Of a stretch of 64,000 bases of DNA, positions 34,869-42,910 are shown one piece after another. The first letter of the stretch is position 1. The number at the start of each line of letters is the position of its first letter. Source of the stretch: Chryseobacterium sp. GVT01B (GTDB taxonomy: Bacteria; Bacteroidota; Bacteroidia; Flavobacteriales; Weeksellaceae). Below the pieces are notes generated by a model. The model saw only the letters and a program-made list of their open reading frames with translations, was not told where the DNA came from and did no database searches. Location: NCBI RefSeq assembly GCF_019970045.1, contig NZ_JAHXYI010000002.1:558001-622000 (forward strand), in the 5' to 3' direction. A program made the position numbers and the translations under genes.

Positions 34869-36333
34869 TTCTATCTTTGATATGAGGAGCCTCCTTGTAC
34901 GTCATATGTTTGATAACATGATTCATCCAGAAAAGAGAGATGGCTGAAATGATGAATACAAAGATCCACGAGCTGGTCCACAATCCCGAAAAATCAAGGA
35001 GATACCCAAAAAGAATAGGTCCGATAAAACCTCCCAGTCCTCCTATAAGTCCGACCATACCGCCAACGACGCCTATTTCATTTGGAAAATATTCAGGGAT
35101 GTATTTATAAACCGCTGCTTTACCAATCCCCCACATAATTCCAAGGAGAATAACCAGAACAGAAAACACCCAGATGTGAGCTTCAAATTTGATAAGTGTG
35201 TGACCTTGTGCCAACAATTGTTTTTTGTTTACCTGCTGGTTTTGCTTCACTAAAACTTCCTGCCATGAAAAGGATTCGGGAAGTACTGATGTATGTTCAG
35301 GAATTTCGGGTTTGGATTGGATATTCAGAACTTCCTGTTCTAATACAATTTTATTGGTTGAAACCTCAGTAACTATTCCTGTTTTCTTTGCGGTGATTCC
35401 TTTACCCGGTGTCAATATTTCCATTTTAGGAAGCATAAGAAAACCGCTCAGAATAAGAGAAGAATAAAGCACCCAATTCATTACTTTTCTTGCTCCGAAT
35501 TTATCTGACAAGTAACCTCCAAAAGCTCTTATAACTCCGCTTGGTAAACTAAAAGCTGAGCTTAAAAGCCCTCCAAGAATCAATGACGTTTTATAAACAT
35601 TGACATAATAAGGAAGCAGCCATTGAGAAAATGCTACAAACAATCCGAAAACAAGAAAATAATACAGTCCGAATCTCCATACTCTAAGCTTGGAAAGCGG
35701 AGCCAGAAGATCTGACATTGTTTTATCCTGTACTTCAGCTTTTTTATTTTTAACAAAGAATATAAAGATCAGTCCAATCAGGATGAGTATAATTCCGTAG
35801 ATGACAGGAAGCATTCTCCAGCCGTTTTCCGGATCAGTTGCAGACAGATAATTCAGTAAAACGGGTGCAAAAAATGTAGTTAAGGCAGCACCGGCATTTC
35901 CCATTCCGAAAATCCCCAACGCTCTTCCCTGCCATTCTTTCGGATACCATACAGAAGTAAAGGCGATTCCTATGGCAAATCCGGTTCCTATCATTCCGAA
36001 TAAAGCACTTAATAAAAAATAAATCCAGTATGAATTCGCAAAATAAAGTAAGAATAAAGGGATGCTGCAAAGTAACAGTAATGTTGCGAATACAGGTTTT
36101 CCCCCATACTTATCCGTTAGAATTCCTAAGGGCAGCCTCATGATAGAACCGGTAAGAATGGGTATTCCCAGAAGCCAGCCTGTTTCTACTACCGACCAGT
36201 TAAAAATACCATTATCAACCAGATAAGTTACCAATACCCCATTCATTGTCCAGCATGCAAAGCAGATTATGAATGCCAGAGTATTCAGGAAAAGGACTTT
36301 GTGGGCAGAGGCTAAAGAATTTTCTATCATCAA
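34858..36333 (-). CDS. NarK-type nitrate/nitrite transporter (MFS) B with a loop insertion
   Basis: A 491-aa MFS nitrate porter: MNGVLVTYLVDNG, GTGFAIGIAFTSVWYP, FGMGNAGAALTTFFAP and GMVGLIGGLGGFIGPILFG. Compared with standard NarK (about 450 aa) there is an extra soluble stretch of about 70 residues between helices (about 308-380) containing GIVTEVSTNKIVLEQEVL and VLVKQNQQVNKKQLLAQG, which resembles the two halves of a biotinyl/lipoyl-type beta hairpin fold. First gene of the operon. The pair may form a two-transporter system (uptake and antiport), as in other nitrate respirers. Confidence 0.88.
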   Translation of the reverse strand: MMIENSLASAHKVLFLNTLAFIICFACWTMNGVLVTYLVDNGIFNWSVVETGWLLGIPILTGSIMRLPLGILTDKYGGKPVFATLLLLCSIPLFLLYFANSYWIYFLLSALFGMIGTGFAIGIAFTSVWYPKEWQGRALGIFGMGNAGAALTTFFAPVLLNYLSATDPENGWRMLPVIYGIILILIGLIFIFFVKNKKAEVQDKTMSDLLAPLSKLRVWRFGLYYFLVFGLFVAFSQWLLPYYVNVYKTSLILGGLLSSAFSLPSGVIRAFGGYLSDKFGARKVMNWVLYSSLILSGFLMLPKMEILTPGKGITAKKTGIVTEVSTNKIVLEQEVLNIQSKPEIPEHTSVLPESFSWQEVLVKQNQQVNKKQLLAQGHTLIKFEAHIWVFSVLVILLGIMWGIGKAAVYKYIPEYFPNEIGVVGGMVGLIGGLGGFIGPILFGYLLDFSGLWTSSWIFVFIISAISLFWMNHVIKHMTYKEAPHIKDRIEH

Positions 36334-36349
36334 TCTATATTTTGAATTT

Positions 36350-36357
36350 CAAAATTA
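36350..36357 (-). promoter_or_regulatory. -7 promoter box of the narK operon
   Basis: The minus strand reads TAATTTTG, 17 bp before the ATG at 36333. Confidence 0.55.
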
Positions 36358-36359
36358 CT

Positions 36360-36391
36360 TTTTAAATAAGACAAAAACATCCTATTTAAAA
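36360..36391. promoter_or_regulatory. Palindromic operator at the narK promoter
   Basis: TTTTAAATAAGA (36360-36371), 8-bp spacer, TCCTATTTAAAA (36380-36391): an inverted repeat with one mismatch. The same half-site with the same spacing forms the perfect palindrome at 50570-50605. It lies directly upstream of the -7 box. The adjacent Rrf2 gene is the likely binder. Confidence 0.7.
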
Positions 36392-36444
36392 TTATTTTTC
36401 TGATTTCTGTCAAAAATCATAATCATGATCTTTAATAAAAATAT

Positions 36445-36482
36445 TTCACATTTGTTAGAAAAAAGGTATTGTGAAATGTGAA
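36445..36482. promoter_or_regulatory. Inverted repeat between narK and rrf2
   Basis: TTCACATTT (36445-36453) and AAATGTGAA (36474-36482) are exact inverse copies 20 bp apart. It could be a hairpin or an operator for another regulator. The remaining spacer is plain AT-rich sequence. Confidence 0.4.
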
Positions 36483-36576
36483 TATGAGAGAATCACACAA
36501 TAAAAAAGCTTACAATGAGTAGAATACCTTAAACCTCACTTTATTTTATAGTTACTTTATTTCAGGCAGGATTTTG

Positions 36577-36584
36577 TATTTTTG
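36577..36584 (+). promoter_or_regulatory. -7 promoter box of the Rrf2 gene (36627)
   Basis: TATTTTTG matches TAnnTTTG; the leader would be about 35 nt. Confidence 0.55.
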
Positions 36585-36626
36585 TACTTTAGATATTATT
36601 CTTAGCTTAAATAATTAGATAAAATA

Positions 36627-37058
36627 ATGCTGATATTTTCATATACATGTCAATACGCCATCAAAGCCTGTATCGTGCTGGCGTCCGAGAGAAAAAAAAT
36701 AGGAATAATTGATATCTCTGAACAGATTGGTACGCCTACTCATTTCACCTCGAAAATTCTTCAGCAGCTTACCAAGAAACAACTGATTTCTTCCGGAAGA
36801 GGAAAAGGGGGCGGATTTTATCTCAATGATGAGCAGTTTGAAAGACTAACCATTCAGGATATATACGAAAGTCTTGAAAGAAAAGGAGTTTTAACTTCAT
36901 GTCTTTTAGGTCTTAAAATATGCAGCAGCGAAAATCCCTGCCCTATTCATGATATGGCTGTAGTAGTGAAAGAAAAAGTAAAAATAATTTTCGATTATAA
37001 AATTAAAGATTTGAAAGATCTCGGAAGTGTAATGAAAATGATGGAGTATCCCGGCTAA
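36627..37058 (+). CDS. Rrf2-family regulator 1 (Fe-S/NO-sensor type)
   Basis: A 143-aa Rrf2 winged HTH: TCQYAIKACIVLASE, THFTSKILQQLTKKQLISSGRGKGGGF, and a cysteine cluster CLLGLKICSSENPCPIH (about 93-109) like those that hold an Fe-S cluster in NsrR/IscR/RsrR. NsrR-type proteins lose repression on NO exposure. It is the only regulator within the nitrate block and stands between the narK operon and the Moco/molybdate end of the reductase run, both of which carry matching palindromes at their far promoters. The NO- or O2-sensing role is inferred. Confidence 0.87.
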   Translation: MLIFSYTCQYAIKACIVLASERKKIGIIDISEQIGTPTHFTSKILQQLTKKQLISSGRGKGGGFYLNDEQFERLTIQDIYESLERKGVLTSCLLGLKICSSENPCPIHDMAVVVKEKVKIIFDYKIKDLKDLGSVMKMMEYPG

Positions 37059-37076
37059 ACTCATTAGTTTAAAAAA

Positions 37077-37700
37077 TCATCTGATAACCATTTTTTTATG
37101 AGCATAATCTTCAAACTCATTTTCGTTATGACTGATGATAAAAAAGGTTGATCCCTGATTGATAGAAGTTTTCACAATCTCCTCTTTCATTATCTTCCTC
37201 ATTGAAGGATCAACAGCTGAAAAAGGTTCGTCTAAGAGGACAACCCTGGCATTCTGAACCAATGTTCTTGCCAACGCAACTCTTTGCTGCTGACCACCGG
37301 AAAGCCTGGAAGGAACTGCGTTTTCCAGATTTTCCAGATTAAATATTTTCAAAAGATGATTAATAATCTCTTCATCCTTCTTTTTCTGCGCAAATTCAAT
37401 ATTTTTCTTTACAGTCATATTGGGAAACAAAGCATAATGCTGAAACATCAATGCAATATCGCGTTTTTGAGGTGGCAGAAAGGTTTTGCCTTTTGTATTA
37501 GTTAAAACCGTATTATTTACTGTAAGGAGTCCGGAATCCGGAGTTATTAATCCTGATATAATTTTAAAAAAAGTAGTTTTTCCAATTCCAGAATCTCCGG
37601 AAACATGGATGATATTTCCTTTTTCAAATTGCTCATTAATCTCAAGAAACTGATTTCCAGAGGAGGTAAAAATCTGATGTTTTATATTGATCTCAATCAT
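37077..37700 (-). CDS. modC: Molybdate ABC transporter ATPase
   Basis: A 207-aa ABC ATPase: Walker A GDSGIGKTT, Q-loop LMFQHYALFPNMTV, signature LSGGQQQRVALARTL, Walker B VVLLDEPFSAVD and switch His ISHNENE. It is shorter than E. coli ModC because the C-terminal molybdate-binding (TOBE) domain is absent. It energises molybdate uptake with ModB and ModA, overlapping modB by 4 bp. Last gene of the long minus-strand run. Confidence 0.88.
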   Translation of the reverse strand: MIEINIKHQIFTSSGNQFLEINEQFEKGNIIHVSGDSGIGKTTFFKIISGLITPDSGLLTVNNTVLTNTKGKTFLPPQKRDIALMFQHYALFPNMTVKKNIEFAQKKKDEEIINHLLKIFNLENLENAVPSRLSGGQQQRVALARTLVQNARVVLLDEPFSAVDPSMRKIMKEEIVKTSINQGSTFFIISHNENEFEDYAHKKMVIR

Positions 37701-38380
37701 CGGAATGTTGTCATATTAACTTTACGGTTGATACTATAAATCAGCACTAAAGTAAGAAATGAAAGAATAAAAAGTACAAATGCATATCGGTTTGCGGCTT
37801 CAAAATTGAGAGCCTGAACCTGGTCATATATTGCAACGGATGCAATTCTGGTTTCTTTAGGAATGTTTCCGCCCACCATAATGACAATACCAAATTCGCC
37901 GATACAATGTGCAAACGTAAGAGCAATTCCGGTAATAACGGAAGTTTTTATGTTGGGAAGAAGAACTTTAATCAGCGTAACGATTTTGGATTTACCCATC
38001 GTATAGGAAGCCTGCCTCAACTCGTCGGGCAATGACGAGAAACCGTTCTGAAGGGGCTGAATCATAAAAGGTAAGTTGGCGATAATACTTGCAATAACAA
38101 TTCCGTTAAATGAAAAAGCAAGCCGGACATCAAAATACTGCTCTAAAAATTGTCCAAAAGCATTATCAGGACTGAAGGCTACCAAAAGGTAATACCCCAT
38201 CACCGTTGGCGGCAAAACCATAGGCATACAAATGAGCGCTTCAACGATAAATTTCAGTTTAAACCGTGAATAGGTAATCCAGTAAGCCACTGGGATTCCA
38301 ATTATGACCAGAATAGTAGTGGTCACGAGTGCCAATTTTCCGGTGAGAAGTAAGGTATAAACAAAATCCTGATCCAGCAT
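37697..38380 (-). CDS. modB: Molybdate ABC transporter permease
   Basis: A 227-aa inner-membrane permease with about five to six helices and the ABC-coupling EAA loop (ELRQASYTMGKSKIVTLIKVLLP...; conserved Gly/Ile pattern). FTHLTG-like details are not checked, but the order modA-modB-modC with 1- and 4-bp overlaps makes the assignment solid. Confidence 0.9.
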   Translation of the reverse strand: MLDQDFVYTLLLTGKLALVTTTILVIIGIPVAYWITYSRFKLKFIVEALICMPMVLPPTVMGYYLLVAFSPDNAFGQFLEQYFDVRLAFSFNGIVIASIIANLPFMIQPLQNGFSSLPDELRQASYTMGKSKIVTLIKVLLPNIKTSVITGIALTFAHCIGEFGIVIMVGGNIPKETRIASVAIYDQVQALNFEAANRYAFVLFILSFLTLVLIYSINRKVNMTTFR

Positions 38381-39180
38381 TAGAATTTAATTACAGGTTT
38401 ATAGCCATATTTTTTCCAGATTTTTATTGCTTTTTCACTCTTAATAAAATCGAAAAAAAGCTGTGCTTCCGTTGTCTTTTTCCCTTTCAGAATAATACCG
38501 CTTTGCGGAATTGGTGATGATTCCTGTTCTGAAAGCTCATAAAATTTTCCTTTTCCCGTCATTTCTTTGCCTACCGCATTAGAAAGTGCTACAAAAGCAA
38601 TATCAGCATTACCGGAAGAGGCAAATTGTGCTGCCTGATTAATGTTTTCAGCCCACACAATTTTATGTTCAATCATCGTATATAAACCGGATTTTTTTAA
38701 AGCTTCAACAGCATTTTTTCCGTAAGGAGCCAATTTTGGGTTGGCAATGGCTATTTTTTTAATATTCGGATTTAATACTAATTTCAAACCTCCCGAAACG
38801 TCTAAATTTGAGCTCCACAAAGCAATTCTTCCATACGTGTAGACTGAAGAATTACCGAAAGTTTTATTGTTACTTTTAAGCTTTTCAGGAAATGAAGAAT
38901 CTGCTGAAAGAAACAGATCGAAAGGTGCCCCATTTATTATTTGCTGAACGAGCAATCCTGAAGATGCATAGCTAATTTCAACTTTTCTGCCAGCGTTCTC
39001 TTTTATATAGGCGTCTTTAAATTCTTCTAAAATATCTCTGAGATTAGCAGCCGCAGCAACAGAAATTACAGAACTCCCAAGATTATTCTTACTGTCTGAT
39101 TGTTTTTTTTTGCAACTGAGAATTACAAATGAAATTAAAAATATACTTAATACAAATTTTAACTGAGTCCATTTATTCAT
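38380..39180 (-). CDS. modA: Molybdate-binding lipoprotein
   Basis: A 266-aa periplasmic binding protein tethered by a lipobox (SFVILSC). Motifs of ModA are present: ISVAAAANLRDILEEF, SYASSGLLVQQI, GAPFDLFLSADSSFP, IANPKLAPYGKNAVEAL and NADIAFVALSNA. It captures molybdate (or tungstate) for ModBC and supplies the molybdenum for the reductase encoded upstream in the same gene run. A -7 box at 39265-39272 could give it its own transcript. Confidence 0.92.
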   Translation of the reverse strand: MNKWTQLKFVLSIFLISFVILSCKKKQSDSKNNLGSSVISVAAAANLRDILEEFKDAYIKENAGRKVEISYASSGLLVQQIINGAPFDLFLSADSSFPEKLKSNNKTFGNSSVYTYGRIALWSSNLDVSGGLKLVLNPNIKKIAIANPKLAPYGKNAVEALKKSGLYTMIEHKIVWAENINQAAQFASSGNADIAFVALSNAVGKEMTGKGKFYELSEQESSPIPQSGIILKGKKTTEAQLFFDFIKSEKAIKIWKKYGYKPVIKF

Positions 39181-39264
39181 AACATTAACTGCATAAAAGA
39201 AAGATGTAAAATTATTATCTGATTAAAAAGATAAGGTTTTCTGATCAATCAAAGCATTACAAAA

Positions 39265-39272
39265 CAAAATTA
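39265..39272 (-). promoter_or_regulatory. Possible internal promoter for modABC
   Basis: The minus strand reads TAATTTTG, overlapping the stop codon of the upstream small gene; the leader would be about 77 nt. Confidence 0.4.
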
Positions 39273-39494
39273 CTTTAGTTTTTCCAATGTTTTACATTTT
39301 TCTTTATCACCGGTTTTTATCACAGAAATATCAATGTATTTAACAGTTCCGCCACTTGATGACTCAAATTGTTTTGCTTTTTTATCAGCATATTCAAAGG
39401 TGTAGCCAATTCCCATAACGACTTTATGTCCGTTACATTCTCCCATGGCTAAAAACAGATATTCTCCTAACGCAGATTGGATATTGATGCTCAT
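39270..39494 (-). CDS. Small conserved-looking hypothetical protein
   Basis: A 74-aa soluble protein with no recognised domain: it contains GEYLFLAMGECNGHKVVMGIGY and ends KCKTLEKLK, with two Cys. It lies in the Moco gene run, 46 bp after moaC/mogA and 89 bp before modA. A cofactor-linked or reductase-linked role is only suggested by position. Confidence 0.65.
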   Translation of the reverse strand: MSINIQSALGEYLFLAMGECNGHKVVMGIGYTFEYADKKAKQFESSSGGTVKYIDISVIKTGDKEKCKTLEKLK

Positions 39495-39540
39495 TTTTTA
39501 AATATTTAGATTATTTTATTGTGTTGATTTTGCTCCGTTT

Positions 39541-40446
39541 TTAATGTTGGGCTCCGGCCACTATTTTATAGATATGAAGAATTCCGGGAAATATGGCGTC
39601 CATTGATTCCTCTGCTCCTTTTGTAGAGCCCGGAAGCGCAATGACAAGGGTATCACCAATCATACCCGCCAGACTTCTGGAAAGCATTGAATAAGGGGTT
39701 CGCAGCTGTCCGTAGCTTCTTATAGCTTCTGCAACACCGGGAATTTCCCGCTCCAGGAGAGGGCGAACAGCTTCAGGGGTTACATCCCGTTTTGACAATC
39801 CGGTTCCTCCCGTGATCATGATAAGTCTGGTTCCCTGTTCTACATCTGATTTAATTTTTTCCTGAATTTCCTTGATTTCATCAGGAATAACAACATAATC
39901 ATTAATAGCTACATGATGTTTTTCCAGAGCGGCAACAATTGCTTTTCCTGCTTTATCTTCTTTTTTCCCGGCAAAAATGCTATCAGAACAAACAATTACG
40001 GATGCATCAATACCTTCGCCAGAATCTTTACGATCTGATTTTCCTCCTTTTTTCTCCAGCAGCTTAATATTTTTGATTTCAATATTCTTATCAATCGGCT
40101 TCAGCATATCATACATTGTGAGTGCAACTACAGAAGCAGAGTGCATGGCCTCCACTTCTACTCCGGTCTTGTAAATGGTATGAATTTCCGAGGTGACATG
40201 AATATCGAGATTCCTGATTTCAAACTGAATTGAGGTATATTCTATCGGAAGCGGGTGGCAGTCCGGAATAACATCACTTGTTTTTTTGGCTGCAAATAAT
40301 CCTGCAGTCTTAGACATTTCAAATACATTTCCTTTCGGAACTTTATGATTTACAATTGCATCGATCGTATCCTGTGAACTTACGCTAACTACTGCTTCGG
40401 CAATAGCTTTTCTAAGTGTACTGTATTTGTGAGTGATATTGACCAT
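39541..40446 (-). CDS. MoaC-MogA/MoaB fusion (cofactor synthesis)
   Basis: A 301-aa fusion. Residues 1 to about 150 are MoaC, which finishes cyclic pyranopterin monophosphate formation (KTAGLFAAKKTSDVIPDCHPLP, VEVEAMHSASVVALTMYDM). Residues about 155-301 are a MogA/MoaB-type adenylyltransferase domain (VIVCSDSIFAGKKEDKAGK, ITGGTGLSKRDVTPEA, LPGSTKGAEESM). One protein thus joins two steps that are separate genes in E. coli. Such fusions are known in Bacteroidota. Confidence 0.93.
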   Translation of the reverse strand: MVNITHKYSTLRKAIAEAVVSVSSQDTIDAIVNHKVPKGNVFEMSKTAGLFAAKKTSDVIPDCHPLPIEYTSIQFEIRNLDIHVTSEIHTIYKTGVEVEAMHSASVVALTMYDMLKPIDKNIEIKNIKLLEKKGGKSDRKDSGEGIDASVIVCSDSIFAGKKEDKAGKAIVAALEKHHVAINDYVVIPDEIKEIQEKIKSDVEQGTRLIMITGGTGLSKRDVTPEAVRPLLEREIPGVAEAIRSYGQLRTPYSMLSRSLAGMIGDTLVIALPGSTKGAEESMDAIFPGILHIYKIVAGAQH

Positions 40447-40487
40447 ATTCCTGTAATTAATTTTGTTGTTGAATCCTTATTTTATGC

Positions 40488-40925
40488 TTATCTGTTTTCT
40501 TTCCAGGTATGGGATTGATCTTCTAAAATCTCTTTTCCCCACAAAGGAATTTCTTTCTTAATTCGATCTACCATTTCGTCACAGGCATTGATGGCTTCTT
40601 TTCTATGCTCAGCAGAAGTAAAGACAAATAAACAGATCTCGCCAACCTCGATATTTCCTAATGAATGGTAAATATGCGCACATATCAGCTTATATTTTGA
40701 GATGATTTCTTCCCGGATATCATGGGCTTTTTCCAATGCCATTTTCTGATACGTAGTAAATTCCATGGATTGAATTTTTTTATCATTAATCACGTCTTCA
40801 CGAATCTGCCCCAGAAAAATACTGTGTCCGCCAATATTGGTTTTAACGGTATGTTTGGCGATACTTTCTGCGACAAATGAGGTGCTGATAGGACCTTCAA
40901 TAAATATATTTTTTATTTTTTTCAT
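40488..40925 (-). CDS. moaE: Molybdopterin synthase large subunit
   Basis: A 145-aa MoaE: GGHSIFLGQIREDV, MEFTTYQKMA, HSLGNIEVGEICLFVFTSAEHRKEA and the catalytic-site type VDRIKKEIPLWGKE. It combines with MoaD (42095) to insert the dithiolene sulphurs into cPMP. It overlaps moeB by 4 bp. Confidence 0.93.
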   Translation of the reverse strand: MKKIKNIFIEGPISTSFVAESIAKHTVKTNIGGHSIFLGQIREDVINDKKIQSMEFTTYQKMALEKAHDIREEIISKYKLICAHIYHSLGNIEVGEICLFVFTSAEHRKEAINACDEMVDRIKKEIPLWGKEILEDQSHTWKENR

Positions 40926-42046
40926 GATAATATTGATTTTGCTCCGGCTGGAAAATGTTTGATTTCTTTTTCCGGAAAATAGGATTTTGTAAGTTCTAGC
41001 GCTTTTCTGCTTCTTTTTCCTGAAGCACAGATAAAGCAGAGATTCTCGTAGTTTTCTAATGTTTTCAAATTTTGTCCGAGAGAAGCTAACGGAATTTCCA
41101 AAGCCTGGAATAAGTTTAATCTCGGCAGCTCATCTGTTTCCCGGACATCAATCAGAATACTGCTTTTCTGATTCAGAAATGTCTGTAAATCTGCAGTTGA
41201 CCGAATGTCATTTTCTTTCCTGATATTACAGAATTCTTCGTAGTTAAAATTTTTAAATTGTTCAATTGTTTCAGGTTCTGATTTTTCTTTGCATGGATTA
41301 AAATTAACAATCATTGATTGGTAATTTCTGGTATTGAAAGACAACAGTTTATGAATCAGCAAATCTTCCGAGCCAATTAACAGCTTGATTACTTCATTGG
41401 CCTGAAAAGTACCTATCACAGCCGAATGCGCTGGTAAAACTCCTGCTTCGTTACAATCAGGGACTTCATTCTGATTGGGTGGTGTCGGAAAAAGATCGCG
41501 ATAATTGGTTACCTTATTGTCCTTTTCCACATTGAAAACAGAAATCTGGCCTTCATGTCTGAAAATAGATGCATAGACCAATGGTTTCTTCAGCAGAGCG
41601 CAGGCATCATTGAGTAAATACCGGGTTGTAAAATTATCCGTACAGTCTACTATAACATCGAAATTATGAATAATGGAAAATACATTATCTGATGTGAGCA
41701 TTTCCTGAAATGCTGCAATCTCAGTATCTGTATTCATCTTATTCAAATGTTCAACTGCTGCAATGACTTTTGGTGTTCCCACATCCTGTTCATCGTACAG
41801 AAACTGCCTGTGGAGATTATCCGTCTCTACAATATCAAAATCAACGATTCCTATTGCTCCTACTCCGGAAGAAACCAGAATCTGAAGAACGGGACATCCC
41901 AAACCTCCTGCACCGACAACCAAAACTGAAGATTCAGCGAGTTTTTGCTGTGCAGTAATTCCGAAGTCCGGGAGTATCATTTGTCGGTTGTATCTTTTTA
42001 AATCCATTCTTAAAGAAGTTTTTATTTTCAACATAAGGTTAGCCAA
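40922..42046 (-). CDS. moeB: MoeB-type MoaD adenylyltransferase with rhodanese domain
   Basis: E1-like ATPase with C-terminal rhodanese, 374 aa as drawn. Nucleotide loop VVGAGGLGCPVLQILVSSG, RxxxR region LHRQFLYDEQDVG, DCTDNFTTRYLLND, catalytic-type IFRHEGQISVF. The rhodanese domain (about 285-374) has IDVRETDELP and the active Cys in CASGKRSR. It adenylates and may sulphurate the MoaD C-terminus. ATG 42007 (MDLKRYNRQMILPDFG) is a better family start than 42046, which would give 361 aa. The C-terminal zinc-Cys pairs of classical MoeB are not obvious. Confidence 0.9.
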   Translation of the reverse strand: MANLMLKIKTSLRMDLKRYNRQMILPDFGITAQQKLAESSVLVVGAGGLGCPVLQILVSSGVGAIGIVDFDIVETDNLHRQFLYDEQDVGTPKVIAAVEHLNKMNTDTEIAAFQEMLTSDNVFSIIHNFDVIVDCTDNFTTRYLLNDACALLKKPLVYASIFRHEGQISVFNVEKDNKVTNYRDLFPTPPNQNEVPDCNEAGVLPAHSAVIGTFQANEVIKLLIGSEDLLIHKLLSFNTRNYQSMIVNFNPCKEKSEPETIEQFKNFNYEEFCNIRKENDIRSTADLQTFLNQKSSILIDVRETDELPRLNLFQALEIPLASLGQNLKTLENYENLCFICASGKRSRKALELTKSYFPEKEIKHFPAGAKSILS

Positions 42047-42094
42047 CGGCTTACTAAAAGGCTCTCATTACTTCTGATTATCAGATTATTAAAA

Positions 42095-42328
42095 TCAACC
42101 ACCTGAATAAGGCGGCAGTAAAGCGATTTCTGCATCACCGGAAATGGATTGCTCGTCTTCAGCCTTTACCCCGTTCATGACAATTAAAAATGTAAGTTCT
42201 TTTAAAGCCGGAAATTTTTCATACAACAATTTTTTTAAATCAGAAACAGTATTGATGTTTTCCGTGTCTAAATCATATTGAACATTCTTGAAGATGTCTG
42301 TAAGTTTTCCAAATATTTTAAGTGTCAT
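42095..42328 (-). CDS. moaD: Molybdopterin synthase sulfur carrier subunit
   Basis: A 77-aa ubiquitin-fold protein ending in the required di-glycine (PPYSGG). It carries the thiocarboxylate used by MoaE. It lies between the mobA remnant and moeB in the Moco run. Confidence 0.93.
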   Translation of the reverse strand: MTLKIFGKLTDIFKNVQYDLDTENINTVSDLKKLLYEKFPALKELTFLIVMNGVKAEDEQSISGDAEIALLPPYSGG

Positions 42329-42361
42329 TATTTCATTTTTAAAAGTGATAATTTAATGCTG

Positions 42362-42580
42362 TTATGAATGATCTTCCTTCTTTCGGATAGCCATAAGACA
42401 GATAATAATTTCTTTAGAATCAGGATAATTTGAATGATTACCAGAAATATAGACCTCATCAAAAACCTGTGACAGATTATCTATTACATATTCTATTACA
42501 GTTTTTTCACCAAGCTTCATCAGGGCCTTGTCCTGACCCATTCTGGAGCTTTGGCCGCCTGCTAAAACAATTGCTTTCAT
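42362..42580 (-). pseudogene. mobA: Truncated mobA (N-terminal fragment)
   Basis: 72 aa matching only the first third of MobA: AIVLAGGQSSRMGQDKALMKLG is the GTP-binding signature of molybdenum cofactor guanylyltransferase, then YVIDNLSQVFDEVYISGN. After about residue 56 the sequence becomes unrelated (CLMAIRKKEDHS) and stops. MobA is normally about 190-200 aa. Only 33 bp separate the stop from moaD, so the rest is deleted, not frameshifted. A full mobA elsewhere would be needed to make the MGD cofactor expected for the NapA-type enzyme. Confidence 0.75.
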
Positions 42581-42586
42581 ATTATT

Positions 42587-42910
42587 TTAAATGGTTTCCT
42601 TTGAGAATTTCAAAAAAGACTCTTCTGCTGTTTTGAATTTTTCAACGATGAGTTTTCCGTAATCAGTGAGCTGGCTTTGCCCTCCGGATTTTCCTCCCAC
42701 TTCTTTTGTAACAATTTCACAGGAGGCATTAGAATTAATATCACGTACAATTCCCCAGGCTTTCCGATAGGGTATTTTCAGTGCTTTTGCTGCTTCTGCT
42801 ATACTTCCCAACTGATGAATATGTTCTAATAGCCTGGCTCTTCCGATACCAATCTTCAGACCGGATCCGGTTTCTATCCATATCCTGCCTTTGATTTTCA
42901 GATTTTCCAT
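42587..42910 (-). CDS. ModE-like HTH protein lacking the molybdate-binding domain
   Basis: A 107-aa protein equal to the DNA-binding half of ModE: RIWIETGSGLKIGIGRARLLEHI, LGSIAEAAKALKIPYRKAWGI, then KEVGGKSGGQSQLTDYGK. The tandem molybdate-binding (TOBE) domains of full ModE (about 260 aa) are missing. It overlaps moeA by 13 bp and may still regulate the Moco or molybdate genes, perhaps sensing through another partner. Confidence 0.88.
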   Translation of the reverse strand: MENLKIKGRIWIETGSGLKIGIGRARLLEHIHQLGSIAEAAKALKIPYRKAWGIVRDINSNASCEIVTKEVGGKSGGQSQLTDYGKLIVEKFKTAEESFLKFSKETI

